A stretch of 64,000 nt of DNA, taken from positions 1 through 64,000 of the forward strand of contig NZ_QLTA01000021.1 in assembly GCF_003269065.1 (NCBI RefSeq). The letters are read 5' to 3'. The stretch comes from Paracidovorax anthurii. GTDB lineage: Bacteria > Pseudomonadota > Gammaproteobacteria > Burkholderiales > Burkholderiaceae_C. The position numbers and the translations under genes are program-made. Under the pieces are notes generated by a model. The model worked only from the letters and a program-made list of their open reading frames with translations, was not told the DNA's origin and ran no database searches. Below, in pieces: positions 8,842 to 16,879 of the stretch. Positions within the stretch are counted from its first letter, which is position 1, and the number at the start of each line of letters is the position of its first letter.

Positions 8842-11259
8842 TCAGAAGTCCATCGACGCCGACAGCAGGAACGTGCGTGGCGCCGCGTAGGTCGCGACCT
8901 GGAACGCCGGGACGGAATCCCAATAGCGGCGGTTCGCGGCGTTCTCCACGATGGCGCGCAGCACGAGCGGCCTGCCATTCCACTGGGTGGCATAGCGCAG
9001 CCCCAGGTCCAGCCGCGTCCAGGCGGGCAGGCGCACCGAATCGTCCACGGTCAGCGGCTGCGAGCTCGTGTGGATCACGCGGCCCGTGGCCGTGAGTCCG
9101 GGGAGGGCGGCGAGGTCCCATTCGCCGCCGAGCTTGAGCTGCCACTGCGGCGCGCCGGCGGCCTGCCGGCCGTCGTTGGCACCGCCCTGGGTCTTGGTGA
9201 GTCGGGCACGCGTCCATGTGGCGCCCCCCAGCACGCGCAGCGAGCGCTGCAGTTCCCCGAACCATTGCAGCTCGACGCCCCGGTTGCGCTGCTCGCCATC
9301 GACCGAATAGCGGTTGGACGCGTCGAGCAGGCCGCTCGGACGGCGAATCTCGAAGGCACTCAGCGTGGTGGTCAGGCGCCCCCAGTCCACCTTGACGCCG
9401 ACCTCGCCCTGCTTGGACACGAAAGGCGGGAAGACCTCGTTGGCATTCACGGCCGTGCTGGGCGCGGTCGCTCCCTGCGAGAGCGCTTCCACGTAGTTCG
9501 CGTAGAACGACAACCGCTCAGTCTGCTTATAGACCGCCGCGATCGCCGGCGTGGTCCTGCTGCGCTGGTAGCTGGACTCGAACGCCCCCGTCGCGTAGTT
9601 GAACGCGTCGGCCTGGATCTTCTGCTGGCGCACGCCCAGGGTCAGCAGCAGCCGGCCATCGAGCAGGCCCAGGGTATCGGTGAGCGCCACGCTGTTCAGG
9701 GTGGTCTCGCCGAGCTGCACCAGCGGCTGGTCGAGCAGGCCGCCGCCGGGCGAGGGTGCATCGACCGGCCGGTAGAGGTTGGACGTGTAGCCGTAGTTGA
9801 TCGTCGGCTGGAAGTTCTTCAGGTCCGAGCTGAAGTGGTTCGCCGCCAGCACCACGTTGTGCTTGACGCCAGCGGTGCTAAAACGCCACCGCAAGCTGGC
9901 CTCGGCGCTGCGGCGCTCGTTGCGCTCGTGCAGTCCGTTCGCGGACGCGTTGAGCGTGCCGGCGGCATCGGCCAGCACGGAGAAGGCTTCGATCATCCGC
10001 CGCTGCGAGGTGGCCGTGCCGTAGGCGAGCGTCGCCATCACGCTCTCGGAGAGGTCGAACTCGCCGCGCAGCACGCCGAAGCGGTGTTCCTTGTCCTGGT
10101 AGGTCCAGGCCGGCCAGACGTTGGTCTTGCCGTCGGGGGCGGCCGGCAGCGTGGGCGAGGCCACGAAGAAGTTGCTGCGCGCGCCGTCCAGTCGCTGGGC
10201 GCTGCTGCCGAGGTCGGCGCTCAGCCGCACGCGCTCGCCGCGGTAGTCGATACCGGCGGTGAGGTTGTGCGAGCGCAGGGACTCGTGGTCCGCGGCCATG
10301 CGTCCGTCGTTGTAGGCTGCGTTGATGCGCACGCCGATGGCGTTGTCCGGTCCGAAGCGGCGGCCGATGTCCAGGTGGACGCCGCCGTGGGCCTCGCCGA
10401 GGTAGCTGGTGGTGAGCCGCGTGAGCGGCGTGTCGTCCGCCCGCTTGGGCACGAGGTTGATGGCGCCTCCGGCCGTGCCCCTGGGGGCGCTGCCGTTGAG
10501 CAGCGTGCTCGGCCCCTTCATCACCTCGACGCGCTCGATGCCCTGGAGCAGGTTGCCCTCGGCGCTGGAGATGCCGAACAGGCCGTCGAAGCCGATCTCC
10601 TCGCGGTTCACCGCGAAGCCCCGGATGTAGAAATTGTCGAAGCTCCGGGGGCCGCCCGCCTGCGCCGACGGATCGTTGGCGAGGACGTCCACGATGTTGC
10701 GTGCCTGCTGGTGCTCGATCAGTTCGGCCGTGTACGCGGTGACGTTGAAGGGCGTATCCATGAGGTCGACGTTGCCCAGCAGGCCGAGGCGGGCCCCGCG
10801 GGCGACCTGTCCGCCGGCGTGGGGTTTGGGCAGATCGCTGGGCAGCCGCGTGGCCGTCCCGGTCACGGTCACGGTCTGCAGCACCTGTTCCGTCGGCGGG
10901 GCAGCAGGAGGGGGCGTGGGGGCCGGTTCGATCGTCACCAGGTTGCCCTCGAAACGGCCCCGCAGCCCGCTGCCCTCCAGCAGCCGCTCCAGCGCTTCGC
11001 GCGGGTTCAAACTCCCCGACACGGCGCGCGCGGTCTTGCCGGCGACGGCGCTTTGCGGCGCGGCCACCTGGATGCGCGTCTGGCGTGCCCATTCGTTGAG
11101 GGCCTGCGCCAGGGGCTGCGCGGCGATCCGGATCTCGCGGGCCGCGCCCGGTGTGTCCGCACGGGGGGCGGGGGCCGGCTGCGCCTGCAGCGAGGCACTG
11201 CCCAGGGCAAGGGCCAGGGCGATGGCGATCGGCAGGGGGCGTGGTGGCAGGCGGTGCAT
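8842..11259 (-). CDS. TonB-dependent siderophore receptor with N-terminal signalling domain
   Basis: 805 residues: signal peptide (PLPIAIALALALGSASLQAQ), secretin/TonB N-terminal signalling domain (STN, about 40-115), a Pro-rich linker with a TonB-box-like QTVTVTG, plug domain (about 140-260, with IERVEVMKGPSTLLNG and GGAINLVPKRA) and a 22-strand barrel ending in SASMDF with terminal Phe. It should import a ferric siderophore with TonB energy. The STN domain should pass the ligand signal to FecR, encoded just upstream with FecI on the same strand. A FecI-type promoter motif lies at 11301-11327, giving this gene its own ECF start. The PepSY gene follows at once. Substrate cannot be told from sequence. 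Confidence 0.93.
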   Translation of the reverse strand: MHRLPPRPLPIAIALALALGSASLQAQPAPAPRADTPGAAREIRIAAQPLAQALNEWARQTRIQVAAPQSAVAGKTARAVSGSLNPREALERLLEGSGLRGRFEGNLVTIEPAPTPPPAAPPTEQVLQTVTVTGTATRLPSDLPKPHAGGQVARGARLGLLGNVDLMDTPFNVTAYTAELIEHQQARNIVDVLANDPSAQAGGPRSFDNFYIRGFAVNREEIGFDGLFGISSAEGNLLQGIERVEVMKGPSTLLNGSAPRGTAGGAINLVPKRADDTPLTRLTTSYLGEAHGGVHLDIGRRFGPDNAIGVRINAAYNDGRMAADHESLRSHNLTAGIDYRGERVRLSADLGSSAQRLDGARSNFFVASPTLPAAPDGKTNVWPAWTYQDKEHRFGVLRGEFDLSESVMATLAYGTATSQRRMIEAFSVLADAAGTLNASANGLHERNERRSAEASLRWRFSTAGVKHNVVLAANHFSSDLKNFQPTINYGYTSNLYRPVDAPSPGGGLLDQPLVQLGETTLNSVALTDTLGLLDGRLLLTLGVRQQKIQADAFNYATGAFESSYQRSRTTPAIAAVYKQTERLSFYANYVEALSQGATAPSTAVNANEVFPPFVSKQGEVGVKVDWGRLTTTLSAFEIRRPSGLLDASNRYSVDGEQRNRGVELQWFGELQRSLRVLGGATWTRARLTKTQGGANDGRQAAGAPQWQLKLGGEWDLAALPGLTATGRVIHTSSQPLTVDDSVRLPAWTRLDLGLRYATQWNGRPLVLRAIVENAANRRYWDSVPAFQVATYAAPRTFLLSASMDF

Positions 11260-11300
11260 TCAGGGGTCTCCAGGGATAAGAAATGCGCGTTCCCTGTGTT

Positions 11301-11327
11301 GACGCAAGAGCGCGCCTCGACCCTGTA
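11301..11327 (-). promoter_or_regulatory. ECF (FecI-type) promoter of the 8842-11259 receptor gene
   Basis: On the minus strand TACAGGGT, 13 bases, TGCGTC. Read as -35 ACAGGG, 16-bp spacer and -10 CGTC, this has the spacing and the CGTC -10 usual for ECF sigma factors. The same arrangement with identical spacing occurs before fecR (12437-12463) and before the second receptor (13367-13393). It lies 42 bp upstream of the receptor start. A further ACAGGGAACG follows the -10. Confidence 0.7.
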
Positions 11328-11347
11328 AGACCGCTGGATGGGAGGGC

Positions 11348-12406
11348 TCAGTTCGCGGGCAGCACCTCGGCCACGCCATCGTGCTCGCGCAGGCGCACGG
11401 GCAGCACGCGGGGAAGGGCCCGGCGCAATCCGCCCGGGTCCATCGGATCGAAGGTGCCCGAGAGCCGCAGCGCCGCCACCCGGGGGTCGCGCACGCGCAG
11501 TCCCGTGTCGCGGTAGCGCTCCAGCTCGGCGAGCGCTTCGGCCAGCGGCGTGTCGACGAAGCTGACGCGCCGCTCTCGCCATGGGGCGATGCCGCCCGCC
11601 GGCACCGCTGCCAGGGGGCCCAGCGTCCCCTCACTGTCGACCTCCGCCTGCTGGCCTGCGGTCAACAGCAGGACGGGCTCCGGACGCCCGCCCCGGGCCG
11701 CGCCCGCGGCGCCGCTGCCCGTCACCCGCACCTTGCCTTCCTCCACGGCGACGCTCGCGCCGGGGCCGATTTCCGGCGTGTACCGCACGGAAAACCGCGT
11801 GCCGACCACGGTCGCCTGCAGGGGACCCGCGAGCACCTGGAAGGGACGGTCCTTGTCCGGCTGCACCTCGAATTCCGCCTGGCCGTCGAGCAGCCGCGCT
11901 TCGCGCCGCCCGCGGTAGAAGGTGACCTCCAGGCGCGTGGCCGTGTCCAGCCGCAGCCGCGAGCCGTCGGCGAGCTGGACGCTCCGCTGCTGCCCGCGCT
12001 CGGTACGGTACGCCTGTGCGGAGAGCGGCTGGGCCAGGAAGTGCTGCCAGGCCATGTAGCCCCCGCAGGCCACGACCGCCGCCGCTGCAACCGTGGCTGC
12101 GGACATCGCCGGCCATGCGAGGAAGCGTCTGCGGGAGCCGTCAGCCGCTCGCGGGGGCTCGGCGCCCCGGCGCGGTTCACCGTCGAGGTCGCGGCGCAGG
12201 CGCGCCAGCAGGTCGCCCGGCATGCCATCGAGCTCCGTCCATTGGGCGCCGCAGCGCTCGTAGGCCGGGGCATGCCGCGGGTCGGTGCCCAGCCATGCCT
12301 GGAAGGCCCGCTCGTCCTCGGTCCGCCAGCCGGCGTCCCGGCGGCGCACGAACCATTGCGTCGCCTCCTGGTGCAGGCGCCGGGCATCGTCGGGGGCGGG
12401 GTTCAT
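11348..12406 (-). CDS. fecR: FecR-type anti-sigma / signal transducer
   Basis: 352 residues from ATG 12406 (MNPAPDDARRLHQEA); ATG 12415, three codons earlier, is equally possible and neither has a clear ribosome binding site. An N-terminal cytoplasmic DUF4880 region (ATQWFVRRRDAGW...FQAWL) binds the sigma factor. One membrane helix follows (about 97-117, AATVAAAAVVACGGYMAW), then the periplasmic FecR domain (RSVQLADGSRLRLDTAT, QVLAGPLQATVVGTRFSV) and a C-terminal STN-like segment that contacts the receptor's signalling domain. Ligand-loaded receptor would release FecI from FecR. It lies downstream of fecI with its own ECF-like promoter between them, so FecI should boost fecR. Confidence 0.9.
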   Translation of the reverse strand: MNPAPDDARRLHQEATQWFVRRRDAGWRTEDERAFQAWLGTDPRHAPAYERCGAQWTELDGMPGDLLARLRRDLDGEPRRGAEPPRAADGSRRRFLAWPAMSAATVAAAAVVACGGYMAWQHFLAQPLSAQAYRTERGQQRSVQLADGSRLRLDTATRLEVTFYRGRREARLLDGQAEFEVQPDKDRPFQVLAGPLQATVVGTRFSVRYTPEIGPGASVAVEEGKVRVTGSGAAGAARGGRPEPVLLLTAGQQAEVDSEGTLGPLAAVPAGGIAPWRERRVSFVDTPLAEALAELERYRDTGLRVRDPRVAALRLSGTFDPMDPGGLRRALPRVLPVRLREHDGVAEVLPAN

Positions 12407-12436
12407 CGCGGGCATGCGGGTGGGGTCATCGGTGAA

Positions 12437-12463
12437 GACGCATGGCCGGGCGTCAACCCTGTA
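12437..12463 (-). promoter_or_regulatory. ECF (FecI-type) promoter in front of fecR
   Basis: Minus-strand TACAGGGT-N13-TGCGTC, with the same elements and spacing as the two receptor promoters. It sits between the fecI stop (12486) and the fecR start, so a transcript starting about 7 bases past the -10 would have a leader of only about 15-25 bases. Confidence 0.65.
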
Positions 12464-12485
12464 TTCGGAATGGCGTGCGGCACTT

Positions 12486-13085
12486 CTAGTTCTCGGAGTC
12501 GACCGGCTTCGCCCGCATCTTGCCGCCCCGGGCGTTGCCTGGCGCGGCGTCCAGCGCATCCAGGGCGTTCCGGCAGGCCTGCAGGGCGATCTGGACCTGC
12601 ATCTCCACGGTCTTTACCGTGATGCCCATGCGCGCGGCGGTTTCCGCGTGGGTGAGGCCGTCGAACTTCACGAGCATGAAGGCCTTGCGGCAGCGCGGAG
12701 GCAGCCGGTCCACGACGCCCGCGACGACTTCGAAGCGCTGGCGCGACGAGAGCGCGATCTCGGGCTCCAGCGCATCGGGTCCGGCCAACTGGTCGGGCTC
12801 CACCATGTCCTCGGCCGGATCCTGCGGGGCCGCGCGCAACCGGGCGCTGGCGCGCCGGTGTGCATCGACGAGCAGATTGCGCGCGGTGCTGAACAGCAGG
12901 GCGCGCGGGTCGCGCACGGTCGAGCCTGATCGCTGCGCCGCATAGACGCGCGCGAAGCTCTCCTGCGCCAGGTCGGCGGCCGCGTCCCGGCTGCGTACCT
13001 TGAGCGCCAGGAAGTTCAGCAGTTCACGGTAGTGTTCGAACACGACAGGACGGCCAATGCAGTGGGGGATGGGGTGTTCCCTCAC
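12486..13085 (-). CDS. fecI: FecI-type ECF sigma factor
   Basis: 199 residues from GTG 13085 (a GTG at 13043 is a shorter option). Region 2 has the helix ADLAQESFARVYAA, with DPRALLFSTARNLLVD following. Region 4 has the recognition helix-turn-helix HAETAARMGITVKTVEMQV. There is no C-terminal extension. Length and motifs match iron-starvation sigma factors. It should direct RNA polymerase to the TACAGGGT-N13-TGCGTC sites ahead of fecR and both TonB receptors. A Fur-box-like sequence lies 48 bp upstream of its start, so iron would control fecI and FecI would control the rest. Confidence 0.93.
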   Translation of the reverse strand: MREHPIPHCIGRPVVFEHYRELLNFLALKVRSRDAAADLAQESFARVYAAQRSGSTVRDPRALLFSTARNLLVDAHRRASARLRAAPQDPAEDMVEPDQLAGPDALEPEIALSSRQRFEVVAGVVDRLPPRCRKAFMLVKFDGLTHAETAARMGITVKTVEMQVQIALQACRNALDALDAAPGNARGGKMRAKPVDSEN

Positions 13086-13132
13086 TGGCTGGCGTCATGT
13101 GTGGCGTTGGCAGAGGGTGGTTGGCGGGGGAT

Positions 13133-13151
13133 GCGAATTCCTCGCATTATC
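13133..13151 (-). promoter_or_regulatory. Candidate Fur box upstream of fecI
   Basis: The minus strand reads GATAATGCGAGGAATTCGC, matching 12 of 19 positions of the classical Fur box GATAATGATAATCATTATC, including the whole first heptamer. The GATAAT part could double as a -10 element. Placement 48 bp upstream of a FecI-type sigma gene is where Fur control is expected. Confidence 0.45.
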
Positions 13152-13366
13152 GCCGATGACCGCACGGGAGTTGCGTGCTGGTTACGTTCCGCAGGGAGAT
13201 CTCCTGCAGGGTGCCGGGCGCGCGTGCGGCGCGCAAGCCGCGGGGGTTTTGGGGGTCGGCGCGGAAATGCATGCGGTGTGCAGGCGTGCCGGGGGCGGCC
13301 GCCATGGGCGGCAGTCACGCCGGCGGTCACGCAGGGGGTGGACCGACAGGGCCGGCCCCACCCTGC

Positions 13367-13393
13367 TACAGGGTGGGCGGGCCCGGCTGCGTC
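13367..13393 (+). promoter_or_regulatory. ECF (FecI-type) promoter of the 13438-15870 receptor gene
   Basis: TACAGGGT-N13-TGCGTC followed by TTCACAGGGACG, 45 bp before the receptor start. Elements and spacing are identical to the sites at 11301-11327 and 12437-12463, on the opposite strand to those two. Confidence 0.7.
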
Positions 13394-13437
13394 TTCACAG
13401 GGACGACCTTGTCGAGACCAGCCTGGAACCCATCGAA

Positions 13438-15870
13438 ATGAGACCCTCCTGCGCGCGGCCCTTGCCGCTTGCCATCGCCCTGGCATTCGCCATCGGCAGC
13501 CCCGCCCTGCATGCACAGGCGGACAGTGCCGGGGCCCGACCCGGGGACACCGTGCAGGTGCGGATCGAGGCGCAGCCCCTGGCGCAGGCGCTCAATGCCT
13601 GGGCGCGGCAGACCCGCATGCAGGTGGCGGTGCGCCAGGCCGCGGTGGCCGGCAAGTCCGCGCCGGCCGTCTCCGGCGACCTGAGTGCGCGCGAGGCGCT
13701 GGACCGCCTGTTGGAGGGCAGCGGACTGCGCGGGCGCTTCGAGGGCAACCTCGCCACGATCGAGGCAACCACGGCGGGAGCCGCGGTGACGCTCCAGCCC
13801 GTGGTGGTCACGGCGCAGGCGGCCCGGGAGTCCGCGGACGGGCCGGTGGTGGGCTACGTCGCCCGCCGCAGCGCCGCGGGATCCAAGACGGACACGCCCC
13901 TGTCCGAGACGCCCCAGTCGATCTCCGTGGTGGGGGCCGAGCAGATCGAGGCGATGGGCGCGGCCCGGCTGGGCGACGCGCTGGCCTACACCCCAGGGGT
14001 CGACGTTGCCGCAAACGGCACCGACTCCCGCTTCGACTGGCTCACCCTGCGCGGCTTCGATCTCTATTCCCCCGGCTTCTACCTCGATGGCCTGCCACTG
14101 CGCAACATCGGAACCTGGAGTGTCTGGCAGACGGAGAACTATGCCGCCGAACGCATCGAGGTCCTGCGCGGCCCGGCGTCGGTCCTCTACGGCATGGGCA
14201 ATGTGGGCGGCACGGTCAACGTCGTCAGCAAGCGCCCGACCGCGAACCCGCAGCGGGAACTGCAACTGCAGTGGGGAGACCATGGGCGCAAGCAGGTGAT
14301 GGGGGATTTCTCGGGACCGCTCGACGAAGCGGGGACGCTGCTGTACCGCGTGACCGGACTGCTGCGCGATGCCGAATTGCCCGCAGGCGGCATGCGCGAC
14401 GACCGGGCCTACCTCGCTCCGTCGCTGGCGTGGCGGCCCTCTGGCGACACCCGCCTGGTGCTGCAGGGCCACTACCTGCGCGTGCGCTCGGGCGTGTACA
14501 CGCGTGGGCGGAGGGCGGAGGGAAGCCTGTATCCCACGCCGGCCGGCACCACCGTGCCGGCATCGTTCTCGTCCGCCGAGCCCGGGTTCGACCATTTCGA
14601 GCAGGACCAGTGGGCGCTCGGCTACGCGTTCGAGCACGACCTGGGCAGCGGATGGACGGTGCGGCAGAACGCGCGCTATGGCCGCCTGGACGTCGATCTG
14701 GCGCAAGTGTCCGTCAACGGTTACGAGGTCGTGGACGGCAGCGATCCGCTCGCTCCCGCCAACTTCCGGCGGGCCACCCGTGGGGTCTTCGCGGCCCGCG
14801 AGAAAGCCCGTGGCTTCGCCATCGACAACCAGCTGCAGGGCACGCTGCGGCTGGGCGAGTGGCGCCACCAGGTGCTCTTGGGCCTGGAGCATCAGCGCAG
14901 CACCTTCGACACGGTCGCGCGCAACGGCAGCGCGCCCTCGATCGACCTGTTCCAGCCGGTCTACGGTCAGCCGGTGGTGCTGCCCGACCCCTACCAGGAC
15001 ACGGCGACGCGGCTGACGCAGACGGGCCTGTACGTGCAGGACCAGATCAAGTGGCGCGATCGCTGGGTCATCACGCTGGGCGGCCGCTACGACACCGCGC
15101 GCACGGCCGTCGAGGATCGGCTGAGCGAGCCTGCCGCCAGCACCCGGGTTTCCGACCACAAGGCCTCGGCGCGCGGTGGCGTCGTCTACCTGGCGCCGCA
15201 GGGGTGGGCGCCTTACGTGAGCTACACCACGTCGTTCCTGCCGATCGGGGGCGCCATGGATCCGGCCACGGGCCGGCCCTTCAAGCCCGAGACCAGCCGG
15301 CAGTACGAAGCCGGTGTTCGCTACCAGCCCCCGGGGCGCAACGACAGCTACAGCGCCGCCGTCTTCGACCTGCGCCGCCAGAACTACATCACCTACGACC
15401 CCTCGTTCGCGCCGAGACAGACCGGCGAGGTGCAGGTGCGCGGGCTGGAATTGAGCGCCCAGGCCCAGCCCCTGCGCGCCCTGAACCTGGTGGCCAGCTA
15501 CACCTTCACGCCCAAGGCGGATGTCACGGCGAGCGCCAAGCCCGAGGAGATCGGCAGGCAGCTCATCGCCATGTCCCGGCACAAGGCATCCATCTGGGTG
15601 GACTACCGGTTCGCATCGGGCCTGAAGGCGGGCATCGGCGCGCGCTACACCGGCTCCAACCGCGGCAATGGCGAGGCTGTCGCGCCGCACAAGGTCCCCG
15701 CATTCACCGTGTTCGACGCGCTGCTCGGCTATGACTTCGAGCGATGGAGCGTGGCGCTGAACCTGCGCAATCTCACCGACAAGACCTACATCGCCAACTG
15801 CGATGCCTATGGAGGCTGCTACTACGGTGAGCCGCGGCGAGCGACGCTGTCGGCCACCTACCGCTGGTGA
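13438..15870 (+). CDS. Second TonB-dependent siderophore receptor with signalling domain
   Basis: The open frame runs back to 13057, but ATG 13438 is chosen because it begins a proper signal peptide (PLPLAIALAFAIGSPALHAQ) downstream of the ECF promoter. 810 residues: STN domain (about 40-110), linker with TonB-box-like LQPVVVTAQ, plug (SETPQSISVVGAEQI, RIEVLRGPASVLYGMG, GGTVNVVSKRP) and barrel ending in SATYRW with a terminal aromatic. Plug and barrel fit the FhuE/FoxA/FpvA-like siderophore receptor family. The STN domain is nearly identical to that of the 8842-11259 receptor (shared LLEGSGLRGRFEGNL), so both may signal through the same FecR. It is divergent from fecI. Confidence 0.93.
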   Translation: MRPSCARPLPLAIALAFAIGSPALHAQADSAGARPGDTVQVRIEAQPLAQALNAWARQTRMQVAVRQAAVAGKSAPAVSGDLSAREALDRLLEGSGLRGRFEGNLATIEATTAGAAVTLQPVVVTAQAARESADGPVVGYVARRSAAGSKTDTPLSETPQSISVVGAEQIEAMGAARLGDALAYTPGVDVAANGTDSRFDWLTLRGFDLYSPGFYLDGLPLRNIGTWSVWQTENYAAERIEVLRGPASVLYGMGNVGGTVNVVSKRPTANPQRELQLQWGDHGRKQVMGDFSGPLDEAGTLLYRVTGLLRDAELPAGGMRDDRAYLAPSLAWRPSGDTRLVLQGHYLRVRSGVYTRGRRAEGSLYPTPAGTTVPASFSSAEPGFDHFEQDQWALGYAFEHDLGSGWTVRQNARYGRLDVDLAQVSVNGYEVVDGSDPLAPANFRRATRGVFAAREKARGFAIDNQLQGTLRLGEWRHQVLLGLEHQRSTFDTVARNGSAPSIDLFQPVYGQPVVLPDPYQDTATRLTQTGLYVQDQIKWRDRWVITLGGRYDTARTAVEDRLSEPAASTRVSDHKASARGGVVYLAPQGWAPYVSYTTSFLPIGGAMDPATGRPFKPETSRQYEAGVRYQPPGRNDSYSAAVFDLRRQNYITYDPSFAPRQTGEVQVRGLELSAQAQPLRALNLVASYTFTPKADVTASAKPEEIGRQLIAMSRHKASIWVDYRFASGLKAGIGARYTGSNRGNGEAVAPHKVPAFTVFDALLGYDFERWSVALNLRNLTDKTYIANCDAYGGCYYGEPRRATLSATYRW

Positions 15871-15885
15871 TGCCCGGCGGCGTGA

Positions 15886-16794
15886 TCAGCCCGCGGCGGC
15901 AATCGCATCCACCACCGTGCGCAGGGCGGAGGACAGGGGTTTGTCGTTGCGCAAGACCAGGGCCTGCGTGCGCCGCAGGGGCGGCGAGATGGGTCGCAGC
16001 TCGAGCCCGGGATGGTGCCCGTTGCCCGTGACGGCCATGCGGGGCAGCAGGCTGCACCCCAGCCCGGCGGCCACGACCGCCTTGATCGCCTCCACGCTGT
16101 CGAGCTCCATGGTGGGGGTGCGCAGGGCGCCGCCCTGCAGCAGCCATTCGTCGATCAGATGGCGCGTGGAGGTCCCGCGATTGAGCATCACCAGGGGGGC
16201 ATCGATCAGGTGCGAGGTGCTGATCCGCTCCGGCCAGGGCGGCTGGGCCGGGGCCCGGACGGCGACGATGTCGTCCTCCAGCACCGCGGTGGCGGCGACC
16301 AGCGGCGAGGCCACCGGCAGCGTGACGAGTGCCAGGTCGAGCGTGTTGTCCTCCACGCGGCGCACCAGGTCCTCCGTGTTGCCCGTGCTCACGATGAGCT
16401 CGAGCCTCGGATGGGCGGCCCGCAGCGCGTGCAGGATGTCCGGCAGCAGGTACAGGCAGGTCGTCACGCCCGTGCCGATCCGTACCCGTCCGCGGATGTC
16501 GGCCGCGTGGGCGCTGACCGCGCTGATCGCGGCATCGATCGCGGCCGTGATGCCGGGCAGGTGCGCCAGCAGATCCCGGCCTGCGGCCGTGGGCGACACG
16601 CTGCGGCCCACGCGCTCGAGCAGCCGCACGCCGAGCTCGCGCTCCAGCAGCCGGATCTGCTGGCTGATCGCCGGCTGCGTGAGTTCGAGCCGTTCCGCCG
16701 CCGCCGTGAAGCTGCCGAGCTCGGCGACGAGCGCGAATTTCTTGAGCTGGTCCAGGTTGAGCTGGGACACCCAAGTGGCACTGATGGACTCCAT
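15886..16794 (-). CDS. LysR-family transcriptional regulator
   Basis: 302 residues from ATG 16794 (MESISATWVSQLNLDQLKKF). The open frame continues upstream, but this start places the winged helix-turn-helix (AAERLELTQPAISQQIRLLE) at the normal N-terminal position and gives the usual family length. The C-terminal part is the LysR substrate-binding domain (RVRIGTGVTTCLYLLPDIL onward). It is divergent, 85 bp away, from the M20 amidohydrolase / RidA / aminotransferase operon and converges with the second TonB receptor (15 bp gap). The likely job is control of the amidohydrolase operon in response to its substrate; the effector is unknown. Confidence 0.9.
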   Translation of the reverse strand: MESISATWVSQLNLDQLKKFALVAELGSFTAAAERLELTQPAISQQIRLLERELGVRLLERVGRSVSPTAAGRDLLAHLPGITAAIDAAISAVSAHAADIRGRVRIGTGVTTCLYLLPDILHALRAAHPRLELIVSTGNTEDLVRRVEDNTLDLALVTLPVASPLVAATAVLEDDIVAVRAPAQPPWPERISTSHLIDAPLVMLNRGTSTRHLIDEWLLQGGALRTPTMELDSVEAIKAVVAAGLGCSLLPRMAVTGNGHHPGLELRPISPPLRRTQALVLRNDKPLSSALRTVVDAIAAAG

Positions 16795-16803
16795 AAGCCG
16801 CAG

Positions 16804-16817
16804 GTTCTTTTTTGAAC
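16804..16817. promoter_or_regulatory. Candidate LysR operator between the divergent genes
   Basis: A perfect inverted repeat GTTC-TTTTTT-GAAC lies in the 85-bp gap between the LysR gene and the M20 hydrolase. It fits the T-N11-A style of LysR sites and is the only clear dyad seen there. Confidence 0.4.
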
Positions 16818-16879
16818 GGGTACGGCAACGCAGCATACCGGGTCCGATTCGATCGTTTTTTTCAATCGCTCCTGCCCCC

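Noticed and set aside
8002-11328. A 1108-codon plus-strand open frame opposite the TonB receptor and PepSY genes
   Set aside because: It is the antisense shadow of two well-recognised minus-strand genes in high-GC DNA; its product is Arg/Gln/Gly-rich without any domain.
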